A stretch of 64,000 nucleotides of DNA from CAVRAW01 sp963716135 (GCA_963716135.1 OY970289.1:3162001-3226000); one strand, 5' to 3'; positions 1 to 10,521 are shown, numbered from the stretch's first letter. Made by a program: numbers and translations. The notes: a model not told the origin generated them from the letters alone.

Positions 1-721
1 CGCCCCCACGCTCCACTGCGTTAGTGACCACGGTGCACAATTCGTCCAGCACGGACTGGTCGGGATGTTCGCGGTTGCCGTAGGTGCTTTCGCAGATCAG
101 GTACTGGCAGGCAGGCGGCGGAGTCGGATCGTGGTACAGGGGCGCGTCGTACCGGCCCACGTCGCCCGAAAACAGAATGCGAGTGGTTTGCGAACCGCGG
201 CGAATCTCAGTTTCAATCAGCGAGGCGCCCAGCAAATGGCCGGTCGTCTGATATCGCATCCAAATCGGCGCAGCCGGCGAAAACCACTCCATCCGGTCAA
301 TCCTTTTCAGCAGCCGCAGCGCGCGGACGACATCTTGACTGCCGTACAGCGGCAGTGCGGGAGTGTGTTTTGAGAAGCCTTTGATGTTGGCATAGCCCGC
401 ATCTTCCTCATGATTTTTGGCGGCATCGAAAAGCACAATTTCCGCCAGATCGGCCGTGGCAGGAGTGCAGTAAACGGGGCCCGAAAATCCATCCCGCACG
501 AAACGTGGTAGATACCCGACGTGGTCGAGGTGAGCATGCGTCAGTACGACGGCCTGGACCGATGTGGCCGGAAAAGGTAGCGCTTGCCAATTTAATTGCC
601 GAAGCCGCTTGAGTCCTTGAAAGAGCCCGCAATCGACGAGTACAGAAGCTCGATCAGCTTCCATTAAGTATTTGGAGCCGGTAACGGTTTCGGCCGCGCC
701 GTGAAAAGTCAGCCGGAGCAT
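1..721 (-). CDS. MBL-fold RNA-processing nuclease (beta-CASP type), 3'-truncated by window edge
   Basis: The ATG is at 721 and 240 residues are visible before the window ends, so the C-terminal half is missing. The metal-binding motif THAHLDH lies at residues 61-67 (H62, H64, D66, H67), after an N-terminal LVDCGLFQG strand. Further on are TGHLLGA, a SGDVG motif and ICESTYGNR near the cut end. That set is typical of the YSH1/CPSF73-like RNA exonuclease/endonuclease branch of the metallo-beta-lactamase superfamily, which processes or degrades RNA in the cytoplasm. The beta-CASP domain itself is not visible. It stands alone here; upstream (to the right) lies a dispersed repeat and then the divergent GGDEF/EAL gene. 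Family assignment is secure, the exact RNA substrate unknown. Confidence 0.88.
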   Translation of the reverse strand, partial: MLRLTFHGAAETVTGSKYLMEADRASVLVDCGLFQGLKRLRQLNWQALPFPATSVQAVVLTHAHLDHVGYLPRFVRDGFSGPVYCTPATADLAEIVLFDAAKNHEEDAGYANIKGFSKHTPALPLYGSQDVVRALRLLKRIDRMEWFSPAAPIWMRYQTTGHLLGASLIETEIRRGSQTTRILFSGDVGRYDAPLYHDPTPPPACQYLICESTYGNREHPDQSVLDELCTVVTNAVERGG

Positions 722-977
722 GGCGGCGTTGTAACACGCTCCGTGCGTTGCGGCAAGCAGGCGCGACCGTTGCCATGCGGCCTGACCCTCGGTGGGTTGA
801 TCGTGCAGGTTGCTGTTTAGCCATTTCTGGGTGACGCATCATGAAGGGATGGCATTTCCTCGATCAGATTTTGCGGGAATGAAGCGACGTCAGCTTTTCT
901 TATTTGAATTCCTCGACGGTTGCTTTTGTCACCCCTTTTTATGATGGCTTCAACGGCCGTGTCGCGAGCTGTCATGG

Positions 978-1385
978 ATTGACGAAGCCACCGCCGGAAC
1001 GAATTCTGCGGCCCAGCCGGACGAACCTGCCCGTGTCATCAAACGGTACTTGAATCTGGAGTAGGATTTGCCTTCCGCTTCGGCTTTGGCACCGCGTGCA
1101 GCTCGGAACTCAAGCTGATCCACGAGATCGGTTAAACGAATGAGCGAGCGCGGCCCGGTTGGATGAACTCCTGAGACGACGCACAAAAAACATTCCCGCT
1201 GTGGGAAGAGAACCAAGCGTCGGCAACTCGAATAGTCGACGAAATCCGAAACGGAAAGCGATACCACCTCGGAACTCGGCAGCAGGCAAGATTAGTAGTA
1301 CCGCAGTTGACCCACACACGGCTTCATAGTCGCTTGAGTTCCCGGCGCGCGTTTCCTGTCTCATAAACATGGTCGTTTTCCGGGA
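978..1385 (+). repeat. Dispersed palindromic repeat, copy A, interrupted by an IS right end
   Basis: Left half at 978-1045 (ACCGCCGGAACGAATTCTGC core at 989-1008, ending TCATCAAACG) and right half at 1331-1385 (CGCTTGAGTTCCCGGCGCGC onward). The two halves are continuous in copies at 8869, 17521 and 24181. Here they are separated by about 285 bp identical in kind to the 3' end of the IS110-family element at 38720-40184. Confidence 0.8.
1044..1330 (+). mobile_element. Solo right end of the IS110/IS1111-type element
   Basis: From GGTACTTGAATCTGGAG at 1045 to ACACGGCTTCATAGT at 1316-1330 the sequence is nearly identical to 39896-40184, the non-coding region downstream of the transposase at 38823-39887. 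No left end and no transposase are present. The junction with the repeat at TCATCAAA/CGG is the same point where the full element enters copy F. It is a deletion derivative or a non-autonomous insertion. The minus-strand open frame across it is not supported as a gene. Confidence 0.75.
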
Positions 1386-1726
1386 TTTTTAAGTTTGCTC
1401 GGGTTCTTGGGAAAATCGGGCTGACCCAGAACGACTGATTTGCCGCTTTGGCATTCCTTCCTCGGCCGCATCCGACGTGACCGCATTGCCGGCCGCTGTT
1501 CTTTCCTCGCTGATCGCGGCCCATTCGACCATCTCTACCTGTGTGCGAGTTTGCTGTGACGCCGAGGCCGTACTGCAATTGCGCCGAGCAGCGCTATTTC
1601 GTTGATCGAACGCACGACAGTGGGGCCACGAGATCTTCCGCATCGACTCTGGGACCGAGGACGTTCTTGCACGGAATGCCGAGAAAACTCGCGATTTCTC
1701 GAACTTCTCTCTGAGCTAGGCTTTAG
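1386..1726. other. Intergenic, no gene seen
   Basis: Between repeat copy A and the GGDEF/EAL gene. I see no open frame with family features, no strong hairpin and no clear promoter. Confidence 0.5.
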
Positions 1727-4622
1727 ATGCGGACGAACTTGTTGGCAGGACATCTCGAAATGCAAAACCTGACTCAGTCGACCGATCCCGCGCACGGTGA
1801 TACGGACGGTATTGCGCCTGCGCGGTTCTTTCATCAACTTGTTGACAGCTCGTGGGACATTATTACGGTCCTCGACGAGCGCGGCTTCATCTGTTTCGAA
1901 AACCAGGCCACCGAGCGACTTTTGGGGTATCGGCCAGACGAATTGTTCGGGCGGTTTGTGTTCGATTTCATTCATCCCGACGATCGTCCAGCCACGCTGC
2001 AGGCTTTCCAGGGGGTTCTTGCCCGACCGGAACAGACTGCGTCAGCCGAATTCCGCTTTCAAAGCAAGGACGGTTCCTGGCGATACCTGGCGTCGGTGGC
2101 GAAGAATCTGTTGCATGAGCCGGGCATTGCCGGCGTGATTGTCAACTCGCGCGATGTCACGGAGCAGAAACTGGCGGCCAAGGCGCTGCGCGAGTCTGAG
2201 GAACGATTCCGGCAAATGGCAGAAAACATCGACGCCGTGTTTTGGGTCTGCGATGTGTCAATCACGACGATGTATTACGTCAGCCCGGCTTACGAAAAGA
2301 TCTGGGGCCGAACGTGCGAGAGCCTGATGAAATCGCCACGATCATTCCTTGACGCGATCCATCCTGACGATCGTGAAGAGTTACTCGTGAGCCTGAAAGC
2401 CCTCGAAACAGGACAGCCGCAATCGTGCGTGTATCGGATCACACGACCGGACGGCGCCATGCGGTGGATCTCCGAACGTGGTTTCCCCGTGTTCGACCAA
2501 CACGGCACGGTCTACCGCTGCGTAGGGACTGCGGAGGACATCACCGAGCGACGTGCTCACGAGGAGCAGCTGAACAAGCTGATGCTGGCTATCGAGCAAA
2601 GTCCGGCGGCCGTGGTCATTTCCGACGCCCAGGGCACGATCGAATTCGTGAATCCAAAATTCACCGACGTGACTGGCTATACGGCGGCCGAGGCGGTGGG
2701 GAAGAATCCGCGGATACTGAAGTCGGGCAAGCACAACGCGGAGTTTTACCGTGAGTTTTGGGACACGATCACCGCCGGCCGGGCTTGGCGGGGCGAATTC
2801 TGCAACAAGAAAAAAGACGGGACCCTGTATTGGGAATCGGCTTCCGTGTCGGCGGTTCGCAACGAGCGAAACGTGATTACCAACTTTGTCGCCGTCAAAG
2901 AAGATATCACGGCCAAGGTGCGCGACCAGGAGCAACTGCGTCTGCAGGGCTCGGCGTTGTCGGCCGCGGCCAATTCGATCTTCATTACCGACAAACACGG
3001 CCGCATCACCTGGGCCAACGAGGCGTTTTACCGGTTGAGCGGTTTCAGTATGGAGGAGCTCGTCGGTCAGACGCCGCGCATCTTGAAGTCGGACAAGCAG
3101 GACGCCGAATTTTACAAAAACATTTGGCAAACGATTCTCGCGGGCAATGTGTGGAACGGGGAGGTCGTCGAGCGCCGCAAGAACGGAGAGCTGTACACCG
3201 TCCACCAGATGATTACTCCACTGACCGATGGCAGCGGCGAGATCACTCATTTCATCGCCGTTCACGAGGACATTACCGCCCGCAAAGATGCCGAGGCGCG
3301 CATCGCGCAAATGGCGTACCGCGATTCACTCACCGGCCTGTGCAATCGGGCCGAGTTCCATCATCGAGTAGAACAAGCGGTACAGGAGGCAAAGCGGCAT
3401 TCGCGCTCGCTGGCCTTGCACTATATCGATTTGGATCGATTCAAGGTCGTGAACGACACGCTGGGCCATTCGGTGGGCGATTTGCTGCTGCAGGCAGTTG
3501 CCCGGCGGCTGGAAAACAGCTTGCGCCAGCGACACGGCGGCCAGGATCGGCGGCGATGAATTCGCCGTGTTGCAGCCGGAGATTGCCAACGTCGAGGGAG
3601 CGGCGATGCTCGCGAACAAGATTATCAACGCCATGGCAGAACCGTTCCGGCTCGCCGGCCGCGACATTCACATTTCGCCCAGCATCGGCATCAGCATTTT
3701 TCCCTTGGACAGCAGTCAGCCGGATGAACTGCTGAAAAACGCCGACATGGCAATGTATCTGGCCAAAAACCAGGGCCGCAATAATTTTCAATTCTTCACT
3801 TCGACACTCAATGACCAACTCCGTGAACAGCTGGCCCTGGAATCCGACCTTCATGGGGCGCTGGAAAAGGGTGAGTTCGAACTGTATTTTCAGCCGCAAG
3901 TTAATTTACAAACCCGGTGCCTGACCGGCATGGAGGCGCTAATCCGCTGGAATCACCCCACACGCGGGATGGTGCCGCCAAGTATGTTTATCGGCATCGC
4001 CGAAGAGTGTGGTCTGATTCATGAGATAACCCGGTGGGTGTTGGAGCAAGCCTGCGCGCAGAATGCGGCCTGGCAGGCCGCCGGATTGCCACAGCTTCAA
4101 ATCGCGGTCAACATTTCGTCGGCAAACTTCCGACACTGTGACTTGTCTCAGATCATTGCCGACGTGTTGGCGCACACCCAGCTTCCGCCGCAATGCCTGG
4201 AATTAGAAGTCACCGAGACGCTTTTGCTCCAGGATGAGCATGTGGCCAGGGCGATGCCATCGCTGAAGAAGATGGGAGTGAAGCTTTCGATCGACGACTT
4301 CGGCACGGGCTACTCCTCCCTCAATTACCTACGCCGCCTACCGGTGCAGAAATTGAAAATCGATCAGTCATTTGTCCGCGGGCTGCCGGATAACAAGGAC
4401 GATGCGATTATCACGCGCGCGATCATCGAGCTCGGGCATGCGCTAGGACACACGGTGATCGCAGAGGGTGTGGAGTCAGAAGAGCAGTTCAGTTATCTCC
4501 GCGACCTTGGCTGCGATGAAGGACAGGGCTACCTGTTCGGCCGGCCAATGCCAGCCGAGGCGTTTGAAGCGTTATTGGAGCGTGAGAGCGACCATCGGCA
4601 ATACGAAGTGGCAACTTCGTGA
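1727..4622 (+). CDS. PAS(x4)-GGDEF-EAL cyclic-di-GMP signalling protein, one frameshift
   Basis: Four PAS domains lie at about residues 27-150, 155-280, 283-405 and 405-530 of the first frame. Each of the first two carries HPDDR in its C-terminal half, and all end in DVTEQK/EDITERR/EDITA-type PAC tails. A GGDEF domain follows (DLDRFKVVND; then IGGDEF after the frame break), then an EAL domain with EALIRW, DDFGTGYSSL and the late IAEGVE motif. It would make and/or break cyclic-di-GMP in response to sensed signals; no membrane segment is visible, so it is probably cytoplasmic. The frame breaks near 3524-3531 (first frame stops at 3557-3559; the second, from before 3530, continues to 4622), between the DxxxF and GGDEF motifs. 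Both sides are fully conserved, which suggests an indel error. ATG at 1760 is an alternative start; neither has a strong ribosome site. Confidence 0.85.
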
Positions 4623-5131
4623 AGATCTCCGCGCTCGCCGGTATCCGCGATCGCCGCAAATTAACCTGCTCGCGGCGGGCAGTGTCACCGTTGCAGACCA
4701 GGTACGGCAGGGTTGGTCCTCGTTGAAGTACCCACGGCAGTGCCGCCGTTGTGCGCCACGCAAACCCTTCCCAAGACGCCTTCGTTTTATAGAACCGTCC
4801 CACAAACGACGAGTGGCAGAGACGAATCAGGGAATATAGTCCGCCCTGCAAGTGCTGCGCGTCTGCGGGGTGGCTTCGTTCGCCTCGGCTTGAAGTGATG
4901 GAGTTGCCTGTACAATCTCAGCGCCCTGCCAGGATCGTCATTCGCGCCGTTTAGAAATGGCAAGCGCGAGCAATTTATTAGAGAACAGAGCGAAATGGCT
5001 ACGCGGGGTGCAACAAATTGCTTACCATAGCTTCTAGGACTGAGGAAGCCGGTCGTGAAACAGCAGATGAAACTTGATAGCACTCAAGAGGGCACTGTGA
5101 TTGTGGATTCTCTGTCGATTGGAGCACTCTT
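4623..5131. other. Intergenic, no gene seen
   Basis: About 500 bp between the GGDEF/EAL gene and the nuclease gene. Open frames here have no recognisable family and look like chance frames in GC-rich DNA. A GGAG at 5120-5123 serves the next gene. Confidence 0.5.
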
Positions 5132-6967
5132 ATGATCGTATACAATGCTTTGCACCGAAGCGCCGTTGTTAGCGCGCTCTGCGCCTTCGCCCTCATCCTG
5201 GCACATCCGGCCGCGACCCGCGGGGACACGGCCGTCGCGGCGCGCATCCATGACATTCAGGGCAACAACCGGATCTCTCCGCTGGATGGCAAGACGGTCA
5301 GCGGCGTCGCCGGAATCGTAACCGCCGTCCGCAGCCAAGGCGCATCCAAGGGGTTCTGGCTTCAAGACCCGAAGCCGGACGACGACCCGGCCACCAGTGA
5401 AGGCATATTCATCGACACGCAATCGAAGCCGGACGTCAAAGTTGGCGACAGCGTGACTGTGGACGGCTTGGTCCGTGAAGTTTATCCGGGCGGATCGGAA
5501 TCCGGCGTGCAATCGGTCACCACAATCAGCAAGCCGAAGATCACCAAAATTTCCTCCGGCAATCCGCTGCCGGCGGCCGTCGTGCTGCACGATCGTGACA
5601 TCCCGAGTGCCTACGCGCCGACCGGACCCGCCGGCGACAACGGAAAGATCGAATCGCTGCCGTTGGAACCGAAAAAGTACGCGCTCGATTTGTACGAGTC
5701 GCTGGAAGGCATGCTCGTCGAGGTCGATGACGCCCGCGTGGTTGGGCCAACCACGCAGTATCGCGAAATCTGGGTGACCGCGAAGCCCTCGCAGAACCCG
5801 ACCCCGCGCGGCGGCGCTATCTACACAGGCTACGACGACCCCAACTCCGGTCGGCTCAAAGTGGAATCTCTCATCCCGGGCAGCGAACGTCCTATTCCTC
5901 AAGCCAACACCGGCGATACGCTCGAGGGCGCCACGATCGGCCCATTGGATTACAGCAGGTTCGGCGGCTACACCATTGCAGCGGCCACGCTCGGCGTCTT
6001 GAAGTCGGGTGGCATCGAACCGCAAGTCGCCCGCAAGCAGGCGGATGACGAACTCGCCATCGCCACCTACAACGTCGAGAACCTTGCGCCGGACGATAGC
6101 GACACGAAGTTTGCCCGGCTGGCTGCCGGAATCGTCGGCAACCTTGCCGCACCGGACATCGTCGCGCTGGAGGAAATTCAAGATAACGATGGAACCAACG
6201 ATGAGGGCGTGGTCGCCGCCGACAAAACGGTGGAGAAATTTATCGAGGCAATCAAAGCCGCGGGCGGTCCGAAGTACGATTGGCGCGGCATCTCGCCGGA
6301 AAACGACACGGATGGCGGCCAGCCCGGCGGCAACATCCGGCAGGTCATTCTGTTCAATCCGGCTCGGGTTACGTTCACCGACATCGCCGGGGGCGACGCC
6401 ACGACGCCGATTGACGTGAGCGTGAAGGATGGCGAGGTGCGGCTGAGCGCTTCACCCGGTCGCATTGCCCCGCAGGACCCGGCCTGGAAAGCCTGTCGAA
6501 AACCACTGGTTGGTCAGTTCTCTTTCCGCGGCAAGACGGTGTTTGTCATTGCCAACCACTTCAACTCGAAACGCGGCGACCAAGGTTTGGAGGGACGTTT
6601 CCAACCGCCGGCTCGTTCCAGCGAAGTACAACGCGCCGAGCAAGTCCGGCTCGAAAACGATTTCGTCAAGAAACTGTTGGCCGCGGACCCGCAGGCCCAA
6701 ATCGTCGTGTTGGGCGATCTCAACGACTTTCAGTTCTCCCCGGCGGTGCAGGCCCTCACCGCCGGCGACGTGCTGCGGGACCTGGTCGACACGCTGCCGG
6801 TCAATCAGCGTTATTCCTACGTCTACGAGGGCAACTCGCAACTCATTGACCACATCCTCGTCAGTCCCGCAATCGAGCACGCAGAATACGAAATAATCCA
6901 CATCAACTCCGAATTCGCCAATCAGGCCAGCGACCACGATCCACAAGTCGTGCGCATCAAGCTGTAG
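5132..6967 (+). CDS. Secreted endonuclease/exonuclease/phosphatase-family nuclease (ExeM/NucH-like)
   Basis: A 611-residue protein with an N-terminal signal peptide (hydrophobic ALCAFALILAHPAA, cut near ATRG). An OB-fold-like domain follows at about 35-130 (VSGVAGIVTAV, GFWLQDP, ATSEGIF), as in extracellular DNases of the YhcR/ExeM type. The catalytic EEP domain fills about 310-611: IATYNVENL, IVALEEIQD, VIANHFNSK, VVLGDLNDF, LIDHILVS and SDHDPQV, which supply the usual Asn, Glu, His and Asp catalytic and metal residues. It probably degrades extracellular nucleic acid. The ATG is preceded by GGAG at 5120-5123. No partner genes adjoin it. Confidence 0.87.
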   Translation: MIVYNALHRSAVVSALCAFALILAHPAATRGDTAVAARIHDIQGNNRISPLDGKTVSGVAGIVTAVRSQGASKGFWLQDPKPDDDPATSEGIFIDTQSKPDVKVGDSVTVDGLVREVYPGGSESGVQSVTTISKPKITKISSGNPLPAAVVLHDRDIPSAYAPTGPAGDNGKIESLPLEPKKYALDLYESLEGMLVEVDDARVVGPTTQYREIWVTAKPSQNPTPRGGAIYTGYDDPNSGRLKVESLIPGSERPIPQANTGDTLEGATIGPLDYSRFGGYTIAAATLGVLKSGGIEPQVARKQADDELAIATYNVENLAPDDSDTKFARLAAGIVGNLAAPDIVALEEIQDNDGTNDEGVVAADKTVEKFIEAIKAAGGPKYDWRGISPENDTDGGQPGGNIRQVILFNPARVTFTDIAGGDATTPIDVSVKDGEVRLSASPGRIAPQDPAWKACRKPLVGQFSFRGKTVFVIANHFNSKRGDQGLEGRFQPPARSSEVQRAEQVRLENDFVKKLLAADPQAQIVVLGDLNDFQFSPAVQALTAGDVLRDLVDTLPVNQRYSYVYEGNSQLIDHILVSPAIEHAEYEIIHINSEFANQASDHDPQVVRIKL

Positions 6968-7146
6968 TCGCGCTGAGGCGAAGCCGAACTTGCAAGGTCA
7001 GCTACGATCCGTACGCACTCGGCCCGGGGTAAATAGACGGGACAGGGGTAATTATTGTCGGGACCTCGCCGAATCCACAGATTTTAGACCATGAACTGGG
7101 CGCAACCTGCGTTGTCAGCGCTCATTCCCGCCGGGGGCGTCATCGG

Positions 7147-7581
7147 CTATTTCCGGATCGCTAGAACGATGACCCCAGCGCCGACCATCAATATGCCGAT
7201 CCACTCCCGGACGGATGGGTGCTCACCGAGGAATGCGAACGCAAACACTGCGACCAGTAGTAGGCTGAGTTTGTCGACTGGTGCGACTTTGGAAGCCTCC
7301 CCGACCTTCAACGCGCGGAAGTAGCATACCCACGATGCTCCCGTCGCCAAACCGGAGGCGACCAAAAAGGCGAGCGTCTGAAACGAGAGCTCAAGTGGAT
7401 TACTCCACGCACCCACGAAATAAACGAACAAACCCAGGACCACGAGGATGACCATCGTCCTAATCAGCGTTGCGAAATCCGAATTAACGCCGGCCAAGCC
7501 AACCTTTGCAAAGATTGCGGTAAGCGCGGCGAACACTGCTGACAGCAGGGCCCACATCAACCAATTTGCTGACGTTTCCAC
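7147..7581 (-). CDS. EamA-family (DMT) transporter, half-size
   Basis: A 144-residue integral membrane protein with about five hydrophobic helices, ending GILMVGAGVIVLAIRK, and with the EamA-type PVDKLSLLLVAVFAF segment. Full-size members contain two EamA repeats (about 290-300 residues). This has one, as in small dimerising DMT proteins. It starts with GTG at 7581-7579, with AGGAG six bases upstream on the minus strand. The substrate cannot be inferred. It stands alone, convergent with the nuclease gene. Confidence 0.8.
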   Translation of the reverse strand: METSANWLMWALLSAVFAALTAIFAKVGLAGVNSDFATLIRTMVILVVLGLFVYFVGAWSNPLELSFQTLAFLVASGLATGASWVCYFRALKVGEASKVAPVDKLSLLLVAVFAFAFLGEHPSVREWIGILMVGAGVIVLAIRK

Positions 7582-7964
7582 TCTTGACTCCTCAGTAACA
7601 CCGTTCTTCGGTATGTCGTGTCATATTTGCTCGCAACGAACGCTCGATAGAGGCACACGTTTGAATCTGCCCGCCACAGTTGAAGGCGAAAATAGAGCGG
7701 ATGCAACGCCAATTAATTGGAAACTGTTTGCCTTTTAAGTCGCTTTTTATCTCGCCTTTATGGTACTCGAATTGAGCGGCTGAATCCGCGGCAGTATGCT
7801 CCGAATCTTGATCGTCACCCCTTGTCGTCAATAGGAGCTTGGGCGGATTATCTTATCCCACAAATCATTATTGTTCGTTGGATGTTTTCTACAGCACTCG
7901 TATTGAGTGCTTTCATTGACTGTGCTTTGTCATCCGGAAGATCGCAAACAACCTTTTCCCTTTC
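7582..7964. other. Intergenic, no gene seen
   Basis: About 380 bp between the divergent EamA and DUF347 genes. It must hold both promoters, but I cannot point to convincing -35/-10 pairs. No family-bearing frame is visible. Confidence 0.45.
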
Positions 7965-8819
7965 GTGCTACTGCAATTTCCCACCGGCAATGAAAGAGAA
8001 CTGGTGGACCACGAAATGGTCAAGAATATCCGACGATCAGAACCGAGCTACTTAGCGAGTGGAATAGTGAAAAATTTAACAATTCAAGAAAGCCGCAGCA
8101 AAGTTCCCGAAGTCAACGTCGGCTTTTGGATTATCAAGATCATTGCAACCACCCTAGGTGAAGTTGGCGGCAACGCAGTGACAATGTCATTGGGATTCGG
8201 ATATCTGATTGGCACGCTGATCTTTGGCGTCCCCCTGGTTGTAGCCGTGTTCGCGCAGATCGGGGCGAAGCGGTTTCATCCTTTTCTGTACTGGACCACG
8301 ATCACTTTGACCACCCTCGCTGGAACTACCTTGGCCGACTTTTGCGACCGCTCGCTTGGCATCGGCTATCTCGGCGGTTCCCTTTTGCTTTTCGCCCTTG
8401 TCATGTCGACGCTCGGTCTCTGGCACCGATCACTCGGCTCGGTTGACATAGAAACCGTCATCGAGCCCAAAGCCGAGGCCTTCTATTGGACGACCATCAT
8501 GTTTTCTCAGACTCTCGGCACGGCGCTTGGCGACTGGATGGCTGACTCCGGACTCGGCTACAACGGCAGCGCGCTGGTGATTGCCGTCGTGTTGGCCCTT
8601 GTTGCTGCCCTCTATTTCTTCACCAAAGTCTCACACACCCTGCTGTTCTGGGCAGCGTTCATCCTGACCCGCCCGCTTGGCGCCACGCTGGCCAACTCTC
8701 TTGATAAACCTGTTGCCCAGGGCGGCCTTGCAATCAGCGACCTTTACGCTTCGGTCGCGCTTGCCATCGTCATGATCGTTTGTCTATTTGTTATTCCGCA
8801 GCGGCCTGGTCACCATTGA
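7965..8819 (+). CDS. COG4705/DUF347-type membrane protein
   Basis: Up to 284 residues, with a repeated two-helix unit built around TTLGE/TTLADF/TLGTALGDWMAD/PLGATLANSLDKP: four internal repeats of an acidic TxGxxxxD motif followed by a GLGY/GIGY turn. That is the pattern of the DUF347 'membrane-anchored' family, of unknown function (sometimes linked to metal resistance). The first 40 or so residues are polar and poorly typical. The true start may be the ATG at 8016 or a later GTG near 8066. Repeat copy B follows 50 bp downstream. Confidence 0.75.
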   Translation: MLLQFPTGNERELVDHEMVKNIRRSEPSYLASGIVKNLTIQESRSKVPEVNVGFWIIKIIATTLGEVGGNAVTMSLGFGYLIGTLIFGVPLVVAVFAQIGAKRFHPFLYWTTITLTTLAGTTLADFCDRSLGIGYLGGSLLLFALVMSTLGLWHRSLGSVDIETVIEPKAEAFYWTTIMFSQTLGTALGDWMADSGLGYNGSALVIAVVLALVAALYFFTKVSHTLLFWAAFILTRPLGATLANSLDKPVAQGGLAISDLYASVALAIVMIVCLFVIPQRPGHH

Positions 8820-8868
8820 GGCAATCTAACAGAGACTTCAACGGGCCAAGACGGCAAAGTGCTACGCC

Positions 8869-8994
8869 TTCGTTTTACGAAGCAACGGCCGGAACGAAGT
8901 CTGCGGCCCTGCCGGACCAGCGTGCCGGTGTCATCAAGCGCTTGAGTTCTCGGCGCTCGATCTGTGTCGCATAAGCCCGCCGTTTCTTTGGACA
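8869..8994 (+). repeat. Dispersed palindromic repeat, copy B (uninterrupted)
   Basis: TTCGTTTTACGAAGCAACGG at 8869 through GTGTCATCAAGCGCTTGAG and TTCTCGGCGCTCGAT to about 8994. The outer arms form an imperfect inverted repeat (CGGCCGGAAC versus TTCTCGGCGCTCG). Confidence 0.8.
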
Positions 8995-9379
8995 ATTGAG
9001 AACCTGATAGGTTGATGCGACAGCGGACCAGCCTTGCCATGGCCTGTGCGGAGCGACGAAGAAGCAATTGATGCCAAACCCAACGCAGAGCGACCCCCCC
9101 AATCCTGGAGAAATCTCAAAACAGCCGAGGATTGACAATAACAGCGTCGTTGGATAGCTTCGTGCAAGTTAGACTGCTCGCGATGGGCAGTTAACGGATC
9201 TTGCCATGCGACTCGGGTTGCCGCGGGATTCTTCTAAGAGTCGCGATGGCTTTATCAGACGGCTGCGGGTTTGCCCTGTGATTCGTCTGCTTCTTTGCGA
9301 GTTGAACAACAACATTGCACCGGACTTTTCAGGCGCTTGGATTGCGCCATGGATGCCTGAAATAAACACGTGAGGAGAT
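8995..9379. other. Intergenic, no gene seen
   Basis: Between repeat copy B and the oxidase operon. No supported frame; the operon promoter is presumably here. AGGAG at 9372-9376 serves the first gene. Confidence 0.45.
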
Positions 9380-10468
9380 ATGCAATCGGGTTCTAAACAT
9401 CGATATTTGCTGTTGGCGCTTGTTCTGCTTTTGGCCGGCTGTAGCCGAACCGAAGAGTTGGTGTGGGTTCCGCGCAAAGAGGTATTGGATCTACCCGAAA
9501 AAGCTCGGCAGCAAATTGACGAGTATTTGAAGAAGTACTGCGGAACGGCAGTCGATCCGAAATTGATCGGCAACGACTCGATTTCACAGCAGCACTTGCT
9601 GCAGGGCGCGGTGGTGTTCAATAAGTATTGTGCCCAGTGTCACGGCGTGACGGGAGACGGCGCCGGCCGGGCGGCTCAATATTTGGATCCGCGGCCGCGC
9701 GACTACCGCCGCGGCGTTTTCAAATTCACCTCGACGCCCTACGGAGCCAAGCCGCTGCGCGCGGATTTGCTGCGCACAATCCGCAACGGGGCCAAAGGCA
9801 CGGCCATGCCTTCGTTTGTCCTGCTGCCGGTGGAGGATTTGCAAGCCGTCGTCGACTACGTCTTGGTGCTCACGCACCGGGGCGAACTGGAAGACATGCT
9901 GCTGCGGGAAGCGCAGGACCAGGACGAGATCGATCCGGCGGGCGTGCCGGGATACGTGCAAAAAATCGTCGATCAGTGGCAACAGGCGCGGAAGCAGATC
10001 GTCACGCCGGTTTCCGGCATCGTGCCATACAGCGAAGAGTCGGTCGAGCTTGGCAAAAAAGCGTTCCTGACGGATGCGGCCGGATGTTTCAAATGCCACG
10101 GTCCGGACGGGCGGGGCGCCGTGATACCCAATGCCATTACCGCGCCCGGCGCTCCGCCGGTACGGTCGGCGGATTTGAGCAGCGGCATGTTTCGGGGCGG
10201 CAACCGTCCGATCGACATTTATCGCCGCATCTTTTCCGGAATCAACGGCACGCCGATGCCATCGTTCGAGCTGCAACTGAAAACCAGCCCGGAAACGTTT
10301 TGGCATCTGGTGCACTACGTGGAATACATTTCCGGGGCTCGGCGACGCGAATTGGAAAAGGAAGAGGCGGATTATCGAGGGAACCCTGCCCAATCGGCCG
10401 CGGCTACGAGCGGGAGTGAGCAGCCGACGGAGCCGAAAGGGAACGAGTCGGAACCATCCAAGAGTTGA
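9380..10468 (+). CDS. Diheme cytochrome c lipoprotein of the cbb3 oxidase operon
   Basis: A 362-residue protein with a lipoprotein signal (LLLALVLLLAGC, lipid-attached Cys about residue 21). It has two c-type heme sites, CAQCH at about residues 84-88 and CFKCH at about 238-242. Each is followed by a Met-containing distal ligand region (TAMPSF and TPMPSF). The mature domain would sit outside the cytoplasmic membrane and pass electrons to the CcoN/CcoO pair. It probably takes the place of the diheme CcoP, which is otherwise absent. First gene of the operon, ATG preceded by GAGGAG. The last 30 residues are a low-complexity polar tail. Confidence 0.88.
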   Translation: MQSGSKHRYLLLALVLLLAGCSRTEELVWVPRKEVLDLPEKARQQIDEYLKKYCGTAVDPKLIGNDSISQQHLLQGAVVFNKYCAQCHGVTGDGAGRAAQYLDPRPRDYRRGVFKFTSTPYGAKPLRADLLRTIRNGAKGTAMPSFVLLPVEDLQAVVDYVLVLTHRGELEDMLLREAQDQDEIDPAGVPGYVQKIVDQWQQARKQIVTPVSGIVPYSEESVELGKKAFLTDAAGCFKCHGPDGRGAVIPNAITAPGAPPVRSADLSSGMFRGGNRPIDIYRRIFSGINGTPMPSFELQLKTSPETFWHLVHYVEYISGARRRELEKEEADYRGNPAQSAAATSGSEQPTEPKGNESEPSKS

Positions 10469-10521
10469 TTGTGGTACGGTATGAGCCGTTGCCATTTTCG
10501 TCGTTCTTTCACGCGCGCGAG

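Noticed and set aside
950..1370. Minus-strand ORFs over the IS right end (also 39742-40171)
   Set aside because: They are shared only because the DNA is duplicated, have no family and extend differently on each side; more likely shadows of a non-coding RNA region.
2381..3310. 309-residue ORF on the minus strand inside the GGDEF/EAL gene
   Set aside because: Opposite-strand shadow in GC-rich codons; the plus strand carries clear PAS motifs over the same bases.
5084..6181. 365-residue minus-strand ORF over the secreted nuclease
   Set aside because: Shadow of the endonuclease gene; Arg/Val/Gly-rich, no motifs.
7021..7080. GGGACAGGGGTAATTATTGTC patch as a REP-type transposase end
   Set aside because: Only one copy seen and no partner repeat or transposase nearby.
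9584..10495. 303-residue minus-strand ORF over the diheme cytochrome
   Set aside because: The plus strand has two CxxCH sites and a lipobox; the minus frame is an Arg/His-rich shadow.
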